Source of the DNA: Sepiola atlantica
Taxonomy: Eukaryota; Mollusca; Cephalopoda; Sepiida; Sepiolidae
DNA: 64,000 nucleotides
NCBI GenBank assembly: GCA_963556195.1
Contig: OY744516.1
Location: forward strand, 30,398,346-30,462,345
Direction of reading: 5' to 3'
Of this stretch, positions 23,040 to 34,186 are shown piece by piece; within the stretch, counting starts at the first letter, position 1; each line of letters opens with the position of its first letter. The translations under genes were made by a program, and so were the position numbers. The notes beneath the pieces were generated by a model. That model ran no database searches. It saw only the letters and a program-made list of their open reading frames with translations, and was not told the origin of the DNA.

Positions 23040-23950
23040 TTTAAATCTTTTATGTTGCTATTAGTAACATTTACAATATATATGTATATACCATGAGATA
23101 CCTTTTGTGAAAAAGTATTGCTACAGTCATAACACATATTTGCATAGGTCATTCCGTGAGAGGTGGTAGTCCCCTCCCTGGCCTGTCTGTGTCCCATTGG
23201 TGACCATTTCCTCTTTTTCAAAAGAAACCGAATTAATTTAGTAAATTAGTTTGGGCCAAGGAAATGACCCCCTTCCCATTCCCCATCCTCACCCATTAGG
23301 GTATTTCGTGATGGCATCAGATTTCCACAGCTTACTCGCTGGACATTATGCCAGAATTTTGGCCAAGCCAAGTGGAGGGGTTGTGTGATAGTAAATGATA
23401 TCCGAGCTAGTTAGGACCCTCTTCACCTCATCCTCCCCTCCCAGCCGGTGTGGGACTGGCCATTGTGTTAATGCTATTCACACCATTCTTATCTCCAAAG
23501 ACACTTTCTAATGGAGTCTCTGCATCAGACTAACTTCACTAAATAATGGAGAGCACACATTGTTATCTCCCCTGGGAGAACTCTCTTGCCAAATTGTTTG
23601 ATATGCCATCAACCTTGAGGTTCTTTGGCCACATTGCTTAACTGGACAATGCCTGGATTCACTAATTATTTCTCACTTTCTCTAGTTTTTGGTCTCTCAT
23701 GGCTGCATATTTGGATAGGATCGTTTGCTCGAGTGGTCAGTTATAAAAATCTGACCAGAGGATAATCTGTATAGCTATTCATTGTTTTTGTGAGTGTATT
23801 TCAGTTGATATGAGACAAGTTCTCAGTTTCAGAAATAAAACAGTTATGTTTTTTATTGATCTGGCTAAAAGGAAAATGAAAAATATTTGAGATTTCGATT
23901 TTAATCAATCTATGAACTTTGTATATACTTGACTAACAATATTTGTCTAA
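23040..23950. other. Less AT-rich unclassified segment
   Basis: 23200-23700 is C/T-richer than its surroundings and reads like an old transposon or SINE segment (GATATGCCATCAACC near 23600). No second copy in the window and no credible coding frame. I cannot name it. Confidence 0.3.
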
Positions 23951-23959
23951 ATAAAACGT

Positions 23960-24605
23960 ATGTGTGTGTATCTTCTAAATGAATGCGAAGGTTGGGTCCA
24001 ATTCTCGCACTAATTGTGAAGTCAAAACGTTCTGTTTCAAGTTAATTCAACTTTAAGCAATAGACGCACCATCTTTTTTCATATACTGCATATGTATATA
24101 CGATATCAATTGCAAAGTTTACTAATTTGCATATTGGTTTTGAAAAACTTAATTATTTGTTATTGGTTTTGAAAAACTTAATTATTTGTTATTGGTTTTG
24201 AAAAACTTAATTATTTGTTATTGGTTTTGAAAAACTTAATTATTTGTTATTGGTTTTTAATTCAATGATTGTTTTGATATTAACATAAAAAAATTATCTG
24301 TTTTGCAATATTGTTTTATTTCCTGGACAAATATTTAGCTCCTTTAAGGGGGGTTCGACTTGATTTTTAACCAGTTGTGATCTATTCTTAACTTGCAAGT
24401 GAAAAGGCAAGTTGATTTCTTTTTTGTCACATTTAAAAGATAAATCAATTTGTATCGAAATTACCAAAATGTTTTATCTATATGAATAAATGAGAAAGAT
24501 TGTTTTATGTTTACAACAAGGTTATGAATGAAGTGTTTATTATTCAGAATTAATGTTTTAAGTATTTCAAGTAGCGAACTTTGCGAAACAATAGTCATTT
24601 AGTGC
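23960..24605 (+). repeat. Repeat family R4, copy 3, with internal 29-bp amplification
   Basis: Aligns with 22143-22565 and inverted 12235-12690. Within it, TATTGGTTTTGAAAAACTTA plus ATTATTTGT (29 bp) is repeated four times at about 24133-24250 and then a partial copy, whereas the other two R4 copies hold this region once. Confidence 0.75.
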
Positions 24606-25164
24606 TTTTGTAAATTTTAAATAGAAAAATTGTTTTTATAATGAAAAACAAACAAACCCAATGAAATCGTATTTATTTAAAGTACCCACCCAATGCTATA
24701 AATTATCTTCAGACCTGTAGAGTGAGTTATAACTTCAAAAATTATTCATACACTGCACTCTATTCGGTGTCTCTGTCCTGGGGGATACAATTTAAAACCA
24801 GGCTACATACCAAGATGAAACAATTTTTCTTAAAACTTTAGGAGGAATCCAATTGTATTTTGTATTAATGAGTTTTACAAAAATGTGAGATTTTTACACT
24901 GAATGTTTTACTTTATTTTATTCATAAAAAAGCCCTATAACAAGATTAGGCACATTTCTGTAAGATTTTCCAAGGAATCCGATGATGGTAATTGTTCAAT
25001 CGAAACACTTTATTTTCGGGATTTGTGATAAAATCTATAAGAATGAAGTAAAAAAAAAAAATTAAATAAATAAATAAATAAATAAATAAAATAACTTGCG
25101 TTTGACTATTTAAAATACCAAATGTATATGAAGTTATGCTTCTATCTCATAATGTACTAACGTT
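24606..25164. other. No gene seen
   Basis: AT-rich DNA with an (AAAT)n run at about 25065-25090. No exon or RNA gene recognised. Confidence 0.45.
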
Positions 25165-25195
25165 ATCTATCTGGCGTTGCCCGGGAATCTTTACT
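25165..25195 (+). repeat. CCCGGCGTTGCC motif, copy 2
   Basis: TATCTGGCGTTGCCCGGGAA; compare 11334 and 36826. The motif can form a small stem (CCCGG/CCGGG type). Confidence 0.5.
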
Positions 25196-25589
25196 TTCAT
25201 TTATGATTCACTCATAGATAACCACCCACCTTTTGCCTTTTCTCTTAATTTCTTGTGAGAAAATATTTATTTTCGGAAAGATGATTCAATGACATTCTTG
25301 TCATGAAAAAAAAAAAATTGTTTTGCAATCAGACATCTTGTTGAAATTTTAATCCCATAAATAGTTTCTAGTTTCTTTTTTCTTTTAACGAAGTAAATAT
25401 GGTACAAATAAGCTTCTTTTTTTGTGTGTGTTAAGTTTAATTGAATTACTTACGATATCGTTTGGTCATTTCATTGAATCAAATTATTTAAAATTATGAA
25501 ATACTTGAAAAAAGTTAGTTACGTTTTGAATGTGAAATGCTACATACAGACGATATGTTTGACAATTTTATTTTCATGAAGTGTGTAAT
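25196..25589. other. No gene seen
   Basis: AT-rich sequence after the GC motif. No copy elsewhere in the window recognised. Confidence 0.4.
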
Positions 25590-25870
25590 ATATCTATTAC
25601 TAATTGAAATTTGGTATGCCTGAAGCCTATGCTATTACTTTTATGTATTGTACTATTGTACTGTCTTTTAAGGCTCAATTCGGGGGGGGGGGGGGGTAGT
25701 TTATCTGTTCTGTTATGAGACCATCTCCGAAACATTATCTTTTCCATTGTGTGTTGGAGTGGGTGTCCTGTTCGTTCTTTATATCATTCTTCCAGCCATT
25801 ATCTCCTCCTTTTTGTTAGTGTAGTCATTATACAATCCTCCCAGGGATTGTGATAAGAGGTCGCATATGT
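25590..25870 (+). repeat. R2 copy 4 joined to SINE segment
   Basis: R2 landmarks (TATTACTAATTGAAATTTGG, GTACTGTCTTTTAAGG) are followed by a G-run at 25683-25696 and then TTTATCTGTTCTGTTATGAG and repeated CCATCTCC/CAGCCATTATCTCCTCC units as in 8990-9255. The same R2, G-run, SINE-segment order is seen at 55725-55990. Confidence 0.6.
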
Positions 25871-26204
25871 TTTGCTAGTATATCTAATTTTAGACTTGTA
25901 ATATATATCTTAGTTCCTATAAAAAAATATATATTTAAATATATACTTCTTTATAATATCCAAAAGGGTTTCAATTTTCAAGCTCAATGAGGTTGGATTA
26001 CAAGCTTCAGAGCATATATACTTTATAGTTGCATTCCAATGACCATAGGAAAAAAAATCAATCCTAAACCATAATTTTCATTTATTGTTTCAATTTTTTA
26101 TTTCAATATTTCAACGAAGACTTGTATGGCTTCTTGGTCTCACAAAACAAATTTAATTTTTTCCAAATTTAATACTTTTTCTTACGCGCGTTTCACAACA
26201 AAGT

Positions 26205-26238
<34 letters not shown>
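26205..26238. repeat. (TA)n microsatellite
   Basis: About 17 TA units. Confidence 0.9.
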
Positions 26239-26239
<1 letters not shown>

Positions 26240-26489
26240 GTATATGGTCAATTTTTAATCTGCTGGTGCTACAAAAAATTTTCTGCACATTGTTCAGTCG
26301 CCTTCTCTGTCTGGTTCAAGTATATTTAGCAAATCCAATCCATTTCCTAAGAATGTACAGCTGGGTTGATTGTAACTATGAAATTTGCAAACGTTACAAT
26401 CCATTTCATGTTTTTTTTACACATTAAGCTAAGGACCCTTTTAAACTTTTCTCACGCTATGGTAAAATTAGCATTTTTAATGAATTTAC
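26239..26489. other. No gene seen
   Basis: AT-rich unique sequence between the (TA)n and the LINE fragment. Confidence 0.4.
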
Positions 26490-26865
26490 AGTTGAGGGTT
26501 GCATGGAGAGAAATGATATGAGAATTATACGATGTGTAATATGAGTATTAAAGACCGGCATTGTTCTGATGACCTCAGAAGAACATCTAGACAGTATAGG
26601 GGGATGTGTGCAGAACAGGAGACTTCGGTGTCATAGCCACATTGAAAGAATAGGTGAGTTCTTGGATCAGTAGATGTAGAACAGTTAAGGTAGCAGGTTC
26701 AGTTCACAGGGCAAAGCCAAGGAAACCATGGGAGGAAGTGATAAAAATGGACCTGGGATAATTAAAGACCTGGCCAGAGATAGCTTAGTTTGAAAGTCAA
26801 TTTCTTAAAACCGTCTAACACCTGCCACCACGTAAAACGGACATTAAACCGAATATCATTCCAAT
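26490..26865 (+). pseudogene. LINE 3'-end remnant (reverse-transcriptase C-terminus)
   Basis: Translated in pieces it gives the familiar LINE tail: GCMERNDM-like, a Cys/His-poor linker, GRLRWHSHIE-type and GKAKETMGGSDK segments, corresponding to the better copies at 29880 and 33115. Stops and frameshifts occur throughout. It ends with AAAACGGACATTAAACCG, the same 3' UTR seen inverted at 33157 and 41885. Not functional. Confidence 0.65.
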
Positions 26866-27690
26866 GTAGTTTTTCCTTCTAAACTTGTTGTCCTACAATT
26901 GTTTGAAAGTCCAGTCTACCCTACTATTTCACAAATAGCTGGAGGATGAAGAGATGGACACGTGATTTTCCAAATAGTATTTTTGCAAGTGAGCTCCAAG
27001 GTGAACTTTGTTTTCTGAACAGTCTGCATCTGCACCATTGTCAATGTATTTATCATAATTAAAATATAAGGACGGTTTAATAATTCAGTTTATTTGGATG
27101 CGATACTCTAACACCATGTCCTATGGACACCCAAAGAGATAGCTATGTTTGTTGTAAGCATGCAATGGAAAAAATGAAAAAGCAGTGACCTTTTAAAGTA
27201 TATTTGGTGACCGGAGATTGAGTGAGAAAGTGCCCCCCTCCCCCTTCCTGCCTAAAAAGAAAAAAAACAATTTAAAAAGGTCACATGACGCTAGATAAAA
27301 GCATGTGGACATGAAAGAGTTGGCGTACGGTGAATTTCTGTTGGCTGGAACATAACTTTTTATTTCTTTGGCATGCAGAACAATAGTCACCAATTCCCGG
27401 CTGCAATAAAGAACATTCTTTGTATGGGTGCACACGTGTACATACGTTTTATTTTAAAGACCATAATGCTGTGGTGATGACTTCCGGTCCTTTGGAGGGG
27501 GGGGGGGCATAAGGCTCCACTTTACAATTTACAATTTTTTTTTTCTTTTCTCCAAATTGTGAAAGACGATTTGTATTGGTTTCGGAATTTTTTAGTTGAG
27601 GATTGATAATTTGGATTTGGATTATCCGAATTACTAATCTTATCTTGTTAGTTATTCTCACAACTATATAATAGATTAAAACACTATTAA
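26866..27690. other. No gene seen
   Basis: Mixed unique sequence with a G-run at 27497-27507. Reading frames on the minus strand at 27193-27661 have no splice context or recognisable motif. Confidence 0.4.
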
Positions 27691-27692
27691 AT

Positions 27693-27999
27693 TATATATA
27701 TGTATATATATATATATATATATATTTTTATCTCTTTTAATCTCCTCCGGTTTTAATCTCAACTGTCACTTTTCACACACCCCCTCCTTCCTTACACTAA
27801 ATTTAAACAAACATACACAACACTCTAAGCAAATAACGCGTCCAAACGAGAGTGACACGGGACTTCACATTTCCGAAACAGATAACAGAAGCTGAAGAAA
27901 GCCGGATGGCTAAGTCCTTCCGTGTTTGAAACCGACGGTACGAATGTTGTACTAATTTTTCTGTAACAATATAAATATATATATATTATATATAATTTA

Positions 28000-28023
<24 letters not shown>
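27693..28023. repeat. (TA)n-rich block with tRNA-like relic
   Basis: TA runs at 27693-27725 and 27973-28022. Between them, 27888-27945 (GCCGGATGGCTAAG ... GTTTGAAACCGACGG) is tRNA-like with poor B box. GAAGGTTCAATCC at about 28058 is another B-box-like string. Confidence 0.45.
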
Positions 28024-28031
<8 letters not shown>

Positions 28032-28183
28032 ATAATTTTTAAGTGAATCCTCTGGAGGTTGAAGGTTCAATCCTCTGTACAGATGATACTAAGAATATAA
28101 TTAAGAATTACCAAGGACTTCTACCTGGATATTGCTGACGGAACAAGAGCAGTCTACCCCCATGGATTAAATAAAGTGTTTTT

Positions 28184-28229
28184 GTTTTATGGCATATCAA
28201 CCTTTTTTCAGGTCATTTAATGCCGAATT
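28184..28229 (-). repeat. GGCAT/ATGCC hairpin module (inverted)
   Basis: TTTTATGGCATATCAACC ... GGTCATTTAATGCCGAA. Reverse-oriented copy of the module. Confidence 0.7.
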
Positions 28230-28421
28230 AAGTTGGAGTTATATATTTTAGATTTTTATATTTGTGTATATAGATTGACTGCTTTTAAAAAGTACATAAT
28301 GGTTCCTTCATTGTACCTGCTCTGTAAACGTTACACGTTTCTCTTATAGGCTCCTAGATAACCAGAAATCATTGCTCTTAAATAACAGGTTTCTTTAGAA
28401 ATTCTGTACAGATTCGATAAG

Positions 28422-28460
28422 ACGCACCTGAAGATTGGTTAAACCGAAACAGTGTGAGAA
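28422..28460 (+). ncRNA. Hammerhead-like core relic
   Basis: CGCAC, CTGAAGA, TT, GGT, TAA, ACC, GAAACA, GTGTG. The outer CGCAC/GTGTG strings can pair, and the CTGANGA and GAAA core elements are present. There is no stem III and no cleavage site, so activity is not expected. Confidence 0.22.
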
Positions 28461-28549
28461 TAACATCCTAGATGAGAACAGTAGTCCAAATACGCAATAC
28501 AAGTTGTATTAAGTTATGGTATTTGAATAGATTTTGACCGAATTCTACC

Positions 28550-28600
28550 TTTTTTTTTTTTTTTTTTACGCATACCAATGATGAAACTAGCTATGACATT

Positions 28601-28631
<31 letters not shown>

Positions 28632-29640
28632 CAACGATCTTTTGTTTATCTCGTCTGAAAGTGTTTATATTTGATCAAACCGTATAAACAGACTTTCTAA
28701 AAATAAGTTTGGAATCTAATTAAATGTTCTAAAACAAAACTTTAAAAACTTCAAAATGTTCATACAAGCTATTTTTTTTTAATACATCATTTTAATTTCC
28801 TTTGCTACAATTTTCTCCAAATGCCCTCATGTTTTCCCCCCTTCTAATTAGACTTAATAAGAATTGGGCAATATGTGCTTCGTGTCAATCTTATTTTGGC
28901 TTCAGGGTCAACTGCGCACATGGCAACAAGGCTGGCAAAGGCAAGCATCTCTTGTTTTCTCAAAGTTTTCAACTCTAATTTGATTAACATTTCTATGTTG
29001 ATTTTGATGGTGGATTGAAACTAAATTAAAAATCATTCCAACCAAAAGGATTTTTGAAATTCTTCCAAAACTATTAATTTTTTGATGGTCTTAGATGGAG
29101 GAGGTATCACATGTTCTTTTATCTGTTGCGTGTGTTTAACTCGTTCTCATTGTGTATCTGACTTTATATTTTTATCTTTTCTTTGTCGCTCTCTTTAATG
29201 TCCCAATTTACTTGCTCATTTTTTCGTTGATATTTCGCTGGATTTTCTTTCTTTCTTTATCTCTATCGCTTTCCTTTTCTTTTTTTTCTCTTCCTCTCTC
29301 TGTCTTGCCTTCCTTTTCCCTCTTATAACAGTTCTCTATGAAAACTGAAAATGTTTATTTTGCTGTAAAGGCTAAGACTTCAAACGATTCATTTGAGAAT
29401 AGGGGAGTTAGAGGACTTTTGTTTCATCAAAGAATGACTTCCTGTCTCCTTCCTCCCCACATGTGCACTGTCTTTTTCTTAAATTTTTGCTTAGTTGAAA
29501 CTGGAGATGTTTAGGAAAGTTCTTGATTTTTCGCTGTCATCTCCACACAAGGTTGGGAAATGCATCTTGATTTCAGCTTTTTTTTTTTTTTTTTTTTTTT
29601 TGTTTTGCCATGGACAACTCACATCCCTGTGTGCTTCTTT
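28550..29640. other. No gene seen; poly(T) and CT-rich patches
   Basis: Poly(T) at about 28550-28567, 28603-28631 and 29579-29600; pyrimidine-rich stretch 29170-29330. No exon recognised. Confidence 0.4.
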
Positions 29641-29644
29641 CTCT

Positions 29645-29735
29645 TTGTGGGTCTATTTGCTTTCCTCCCCATGAGAGTAAAGTTAGATACAAGATCTGTT
29701 CTGTGTGTGGGGGAAAGTCTGCTCTCAAAAAAGGA
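29645..29735 (-). repeat. U2-SINE tail fragment
   Basis: TTTGCTTTCCTCCCCATGAG, AAAGTTAGATACAAGATC and a GGGGGAAAG...CTCTC stretch match the tail halves at 39697 and 43711. The U2-like head is missing. Confidence 0.55.
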
Positions 29736-29879
29736 ACCTGTATGAATAACCTGTATAGTCCTCTTGGACGAATAGGAGTATCTCAGGTGACATGCAATAA
29801 ACAGTCACTCTAAGATGGTAATGCCTGGGAGAATAGCCCCTGAAACTGAACAGATGTTATCCTTAGATTTAACCTTTTG

Positions 29880-30255
29880 GTTAGGATCAATTGGACATCT
29901 GTACACAGTATAATGTATGGAAGTGAAATCTGGCCAGTGAGGATTGAGGACATGTGTTGCATGGAAAGAAATGATATGGATTTGTAATGTGAGTCTTAAA
30001 GATAGACTTAAGTCTGATAACCCTAGAGGGAGATTAAATCTGGACTGTATAGAGAGATGTGTGCAGAGCAGTGTACTTCGATGGTATGACCATGTTAAGC
30101 AAATGGATGAGAGTTCTTGGGCTAATTGAGGTAGCAGGGCGGTTATCAAGGGAAGTCCAAGCAAAATATGGAAGGAAGTGATAAGGATGGACTGGAAAGA
30201 AAGATGGATAAGTTCTAGGTTAGTTTGGAAGTCAATTTCTAAAAGCCGGCTAACA
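29880..30255 (+). pseudogene. LINE 3'-end remnant (reverse-transcriptase C-terminus)
   Basis: A best open stretch 29944-30126 reads ...NVSLKDRLKSDNPRGRL, then CIERCVQSSVLRWYDHVKQM and DESSWAN before a stop. This is the post-RT region of a LINE (the RLRWFGHV-type segment and the DESSW string). The upstream part encodes the MYGSE(T)W-like string with stops, the downstream part KEVIRMDWKER. Same family as 33115-33755. Broken by several stops and frameshifts; no endonuclease or catalytic YxDD is present. Confidence 0.75.
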
Positions 30256-30334
30256 CACACAAAGGTGTGTGTGTGTGGGTGGGGGTGTGTGGGTGTGGGT
30301 TTTTGTTTTTGTTCCCCCCCCCCCCCCCGTTGAT
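30256..30334. repeat. GT-rich tract and poly(C)
   Basis: (GT)n/GGGTGTGG tract followed by a C-run at 30315-30329. Confidence 0.85.
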
Positions 30335-30545
30335 GCTAGAATTTTTTGGAGGGGGAGATTGTTACTATTTTTTCTCTATCATGGCAATTATCTTTTATCA
30401 TTAGCTTGCCTTAATAGTAACCATCTCCTGCCCTTTGAACTGGATGGCCCACCCACGCGACCGACCATTGTGGCGATTCATCTTGCTTCATGTTTTTCCC
30501 CCTTTTACTTTTTAATTGGTTTATTTCTTTCTATACACCTGTTGA
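30335..30545 (+). repeat. Repeat family R7, copy 1
   Basis: GTTACTATTTTTTCTCTATC, CATTAGCTTGCC, GTAACCATCTCCTGCC and TTTGAACTGGATGGCCCA match the inverted copy at 42415-42635. Confidence 0.7.
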
Positions 30546-30944
30546 TTAGTCTTACGGTGAACGCTGTGCCCAGCTAATCCACATTCCATTGTCTGTAGGT
30601 GGGTGCATAGACCCGTGAAAGGAGGATAGGGGAGGTAATTGCTGCTGGTCAATTTACACTTTAATTTATAGAGAAAGATAAGTTAGTGTGTCCCTGTCTT
30701 CTGTCTAGTACTGGTAAGAAGTTCATTTTAAGACTCATTTCCTTAATATTACTATCCGATATAGGTTTCTGTATTATAATTCACTATATCTAGACTTATT
30801 AAGTATTTGACTCTTCACCCTGCTGTATTTATTGGAAGTTTACAATAGATTAAGCAAGGTAACAATATAACTGTCAATTCTATAATCAAAAGCTTATCTT
30901 TATTATAGAAAATAAACAAATGGTCCTTGATATACAAGTGTGTG
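30546..30944. other. No gene seen
   Basis: Unique mixed sequence between R7 and the 5S-containing segment. Confidence 0.4.
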
Positions 30945-31585
30945 TGAATATTAAAAATATTTACTTATTAATAATTATTAAACTCCTATAAAGTTGAGCC
31001 CTTTCAAGAGATAATAAATTGACGATTCAAAAATTTTCCATGTTGCAAGGTTCTCTCCCTTAGGTGATCAGAACTCTTTAGAATCTCAGTACTTGTGTTT
31101 ATATTTAAAATACAAGGCGTATTTCTCTTGGATTTCAAAGTGTGATCGTCATGCTAGCCAGGTGGTCATACAGCCAGGGTTCATAATACTTGGATCTAGT
31201 GTTGGATCAATACGGTACAATCACGTTGACACACCGGTTCCCGTTAGATCACCGAAGTTAAGCGACGTCGAGCCTGGCCAGTATTAAATGGGTGACCATT
31301 TGGGACTACCAGGTGCTGTATGTGCTCTCTGTTTATCTCGGCATTGTTTCCAGTCGTCTTGAATTGCCATTGGAATCAAGCAGTGCCGACTCAGGAGAGG
31401 TGTTGTTACGGATTGCGCAACCCTTGCTTCATAATTACACGCGCAGCCAGCCCCTTATAGGGGTATCCATAGTCTCTCTAGACTGAACGGAGGGCTTGAA
31501 TTGAATTGAGTGTTGGATCGTTATAAAATATGAAACGAATATATGTCTATGGATATTAAAAATATTTATTTATTAATAATTATAT
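30945..31585 (+). mobile_element. Segment bounded by direct repeats, containing 5S-derived SINE
   Basis: GATATTAAAAATATTTATTT plus ATTAATAATTAT occurs at about 31552-31582, with a close match at 30949-30980. Between them lie a weak tRNA-like string (CCAGGGTTCATAATAC near 31175), the 5S-like head (31212-31322) and a GC-richer body (31330-31500). The direct repeats may be element tails rather than target-site duplications. Confidence 0.45.
31212..31322 (+). repeat. 5S rRNA-derived SINE head, copy 1
   Basis: Collinear with about 110 nt of eukaryotic 5S rRNA: CACGTTGACACACCGGTTC, then GATCACCGAAGTTAAGC, GACGTCGAGCCTGG, ATGGGTGACCATTTGG and ACCAGGTGCTGTA. Box A, intermediate element and box C of the internal Pol III promoter are recognisable. 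Substitutions and a non-5S downstream body argue for a SINE3-type retroposon, not a functional 5S gene. Confidence 0.8.
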
Positions 31586-31939
31586 TTCATGAAAGTAAAC
31601 GGTAACTTATTTTCCTGACGAGCATGCATATATAAATGCTTTAATAATGGAAGTTTTATTTTCTGATGTTTGGGACACGATTTTTTCCTTTTTCTTTGTG
31701 TCGCACCCGTAGAAAATCGAAGATATAACAATTTTGTTTGTCTAACTGATGATGAAACGGTCAATAAAGAACTGAATCTCTTTAACAATGAATAAAGACA
31801 TGGTTATTGGAATCTAATTTTCTATAGTGTGTTTAAGTAAAGTAAGTCCTGTCCCCTACATTAATGCTTTCACATTTTCAGAGTAAGGTTGTAGTAGTTG
31901 CACTCCCTGTCTGGTATCTACTGTGACTTTCATTTGGAT
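31586..31939. other. No gene seen
   Basis: AT-rich unique sequence. Confidence 0.4.
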
Positions 31940-32110
31940 ATCATGGCGGCCACATCAATTAGTGTTTGGATCTTGACAGTCAATGGTGACTGGGGTCCGA
32001 GGTTCGAATTATGGAACAGTTGTATATATATATAGCACATTGATGATTCTAAATAAAGATGAAACATGTGGATATTAAAATAATATTAAAAAAATAAGAA
32101 AATGAATGAT
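31940..32110 (+). repeat. tRNA-headed SINE with hammerhead-like body
   Basis: A tRNA-like head is present (GGCGGCCACATC ... GTCCGAGGTTCGAATTATG, B box GGTTCGAATTA). After (TA)n come CACAT, TGATGA, TTCT...AAGAT and GAAAC, then ATGTG at 32036-32070, where CACAT/ATGTG can pair. The AT-rich tail resembles 31552-31582. The architecture parallels 46370-46505. Confidence 0.5.
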
Positions 32111-32789
32111 GAAAATAAAAATATAAAATAAAATTTTTAATTCATCAAGTATTTAAACAAGGAATATATAAAAAAAGACATTTATTTTCCTTAATCCATG
32201 GATTTTCAAAAATAAGCTCTTTTCATCAAAAGAAAAGCAAGAAAAAAAAACAGCAAAAATTGTATTACTGTTTAGCAAATATTTGAAAATATATAAAGTA
32301 GTGGGCAAAAAAATAACCATTTTCAATAATTATATATAATGCTAAAAAGTATAGGAGAAATATGAAGTAGTGAGTTGCCGAGTAGATCACCAGTTAAAAA
32401 AAGCATATTTTTTTTTCTAACTAGTCGGTTAAGTTGGAGAGTAAGCATACAGGTTGTCTTTTTAACTGCTGTTTGGAAAAAAAAAATCAATCATTCTTGA
32501 TTGAATGGGTCTACTAGTTTAAGACTGAATTATGTCTATGAGTCCCTATAAAAACCCCTTAAAATTTTGCAAATTTAAATAGTTTCAGTTTGGATCAGGG
32601 GTGAAAAAAGGTTCTCTTGATTCATTTCTCAGGTATACACCTAAAGGAGACTGCAACGATTTTAACATTCTATTTACTTAGTGGTTACCCAACTTTTGCA
32701 CTGGGTGTCATTTTCAAAAACATCTCTTCTTGCAGCAAATTTCTTTTTAACAAATACATAAAAAACAATGCTTGATTTAAAAACAAATT
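32111..32789. other. No gene seen
   Basis: AT-rich unique sequence with short A-runs. No recognisable feature. Confidence 0.4.
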
Positions 32790-32975
32790 ATACATAGTCA
32801 CTACTTACCAAGGCCAAAAGCCACTCGATGATAAGGGTTAATGAGATTGTCAGTTGGATGAACAATACTATGAGAGGATTGAAAGCGATAGGTGGAAAGT
32901 GAAACATTTGATTACTTAAAGGATGGCTCGGCAAATATTTGTTGACATTGCACTTGAAGATGACCGTGTTGGAAT
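32790..32975 (+). repeat. Repeat family R8, copy 1
   Basis: ACCAAGGCCAAAAGCCACTC, GGGTTAATGAGATTGTCAGT and TGGATGAACAATACTATGAG match 51238-51412. Confidence 0.7.
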
Positions 32976-33114
32976 TAGCAGGGAAGCAATCCTATGAATC
33001 TAAAGTTCTTAAAAATGTTTCTAAATCTTTGGATCCTCTCCCCACATCTGCTGTCCTCTCATAATGTACCAGACCGTTTTGGAACCATTGACTTGATTCT
33101 CGTTGAACAATCCC

Positions 33115-33120
33115 TGTGGG

Positions 33121-33157
<37 letters not shown>

Positions 33158-33755
33158 GTTCAGTTTAATGTCTGTTTTATATGCTGGCATGTATTGAACG
33201 GGTTTTAGAAATTGACTTCCAAACTGACCTATTTCTGGTCAGGTCTTTATCCCTCTTTCTCTCGTTCATTCTTATCACTTCCTCCCATGTTTTCCTTGAC
33301 CTACCTCTGCAAACTGACCCTGCTACCTCAGCTATTCTACATCTGTTAACCAAAGAACTCATTTTCTTCAACGTGGCCATACCATCAGTCTCCTGTTCTG
33401 CACACATCTCGTTAGAGTGTCCAGATTTAATCTTCCTCTGAGGATATCAGATCTAAGCATTGCACATTCATTGTATCATTTTCATATTATTTCTCTCCAT
33501 GCAGCGCATGTCCTCAACCCTCACTGGCCAGGTTTCACTTCCATACATCACATTGCATACACATGCTTGATAGACCATTCCCTTGGTCCACAGTGGTAAC
33601 GCTCTGCTGGTTAGTAATGACAGACGTTTCCTGGACTTGCTCCATCCACTCCTAACTCTTGCAATCACACTAGCACCTGTTCCTTCCTGTGCTCCAGTTG
33701 AATCATCAAGGTAACAAAATTTCTGAACAACCTCAATTAGCTTCGCCATCCAAAT
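33115..33755 (-). pseudogene. LINE 3'-end remnant with (ATG)n tail
   Basis: The minus-strand frame 33749-33468 reads KFCYLDDSTGAQEGTGASVI, RVRSGWSK, MVYQACVCNVMYGSETWPVR, RMERNNMKMI-type: the region following the RT catalytic domain of LINE polyproteins. After a frame change, 33407-33177 reads NRCRIAEVAGSV, GRSRKTWEEVIR, DKDLTRNRSVWKS. A short 3' UTR (AAACAGACATTAAACTG) and about 11 ATG/GAT trinucleotides at 33124-33156 form the 3' tail. 5'-truncated and frameshifted; non-autonomous relic. Confidence 0.85.
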
Positions 33756-33759
33756 ATAT

Positions 33760-34133
33760 TTTCTCCGGGGTTCTGATCCGTCCTGGTGACTATAATTCTC
33801 ATCACATTACATGTGTCTGACGAAAGATTTCTGAAATCAAATTTAAAATCTTTTCCTCTATAACAGGATCAAACCAATCCATTATCTTTCTTGTATGGAA
33901 ATTAAGCTGAACCCCATTAATCATACTTAATAACATGTTGCATATAGAAAATCATATCTACATTTTAAGTGTGGGTTACTGCTAAATGATATTCACCCAC
34001 TGGACATGATGTCAAAAGAATAAAGCAATGATATCCTTTGTCAGAATAAAGTGGCCACACCGCATGCTCGTCTCTTACAAGCAGACTAACAACTGCAGTC
34101 AATTCCCCATACATTGTCCTGTCATTTATGCAA
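33760..34133. other. No gene seen
   Basis: Unique sequence between LINE relic and inverted-end element. Confidence 0.4.
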
Positions 34134-34140
34134 ATCACTT

Positions 34141-34186
<46 letters not shown>

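Noticed and set aside
31212..31322. Functional 5S rRNA gene
   Set aside because: Numerous substitutions relative to the conserved 5S core, no T-run terminator at the right place, and dispersed single copies with different flanks.
33115..33755. Host gene encoding an RT-like protein
   Set aside because: 5'-truncated, frameshifted LINE tail with a trinucleotide 3' end.
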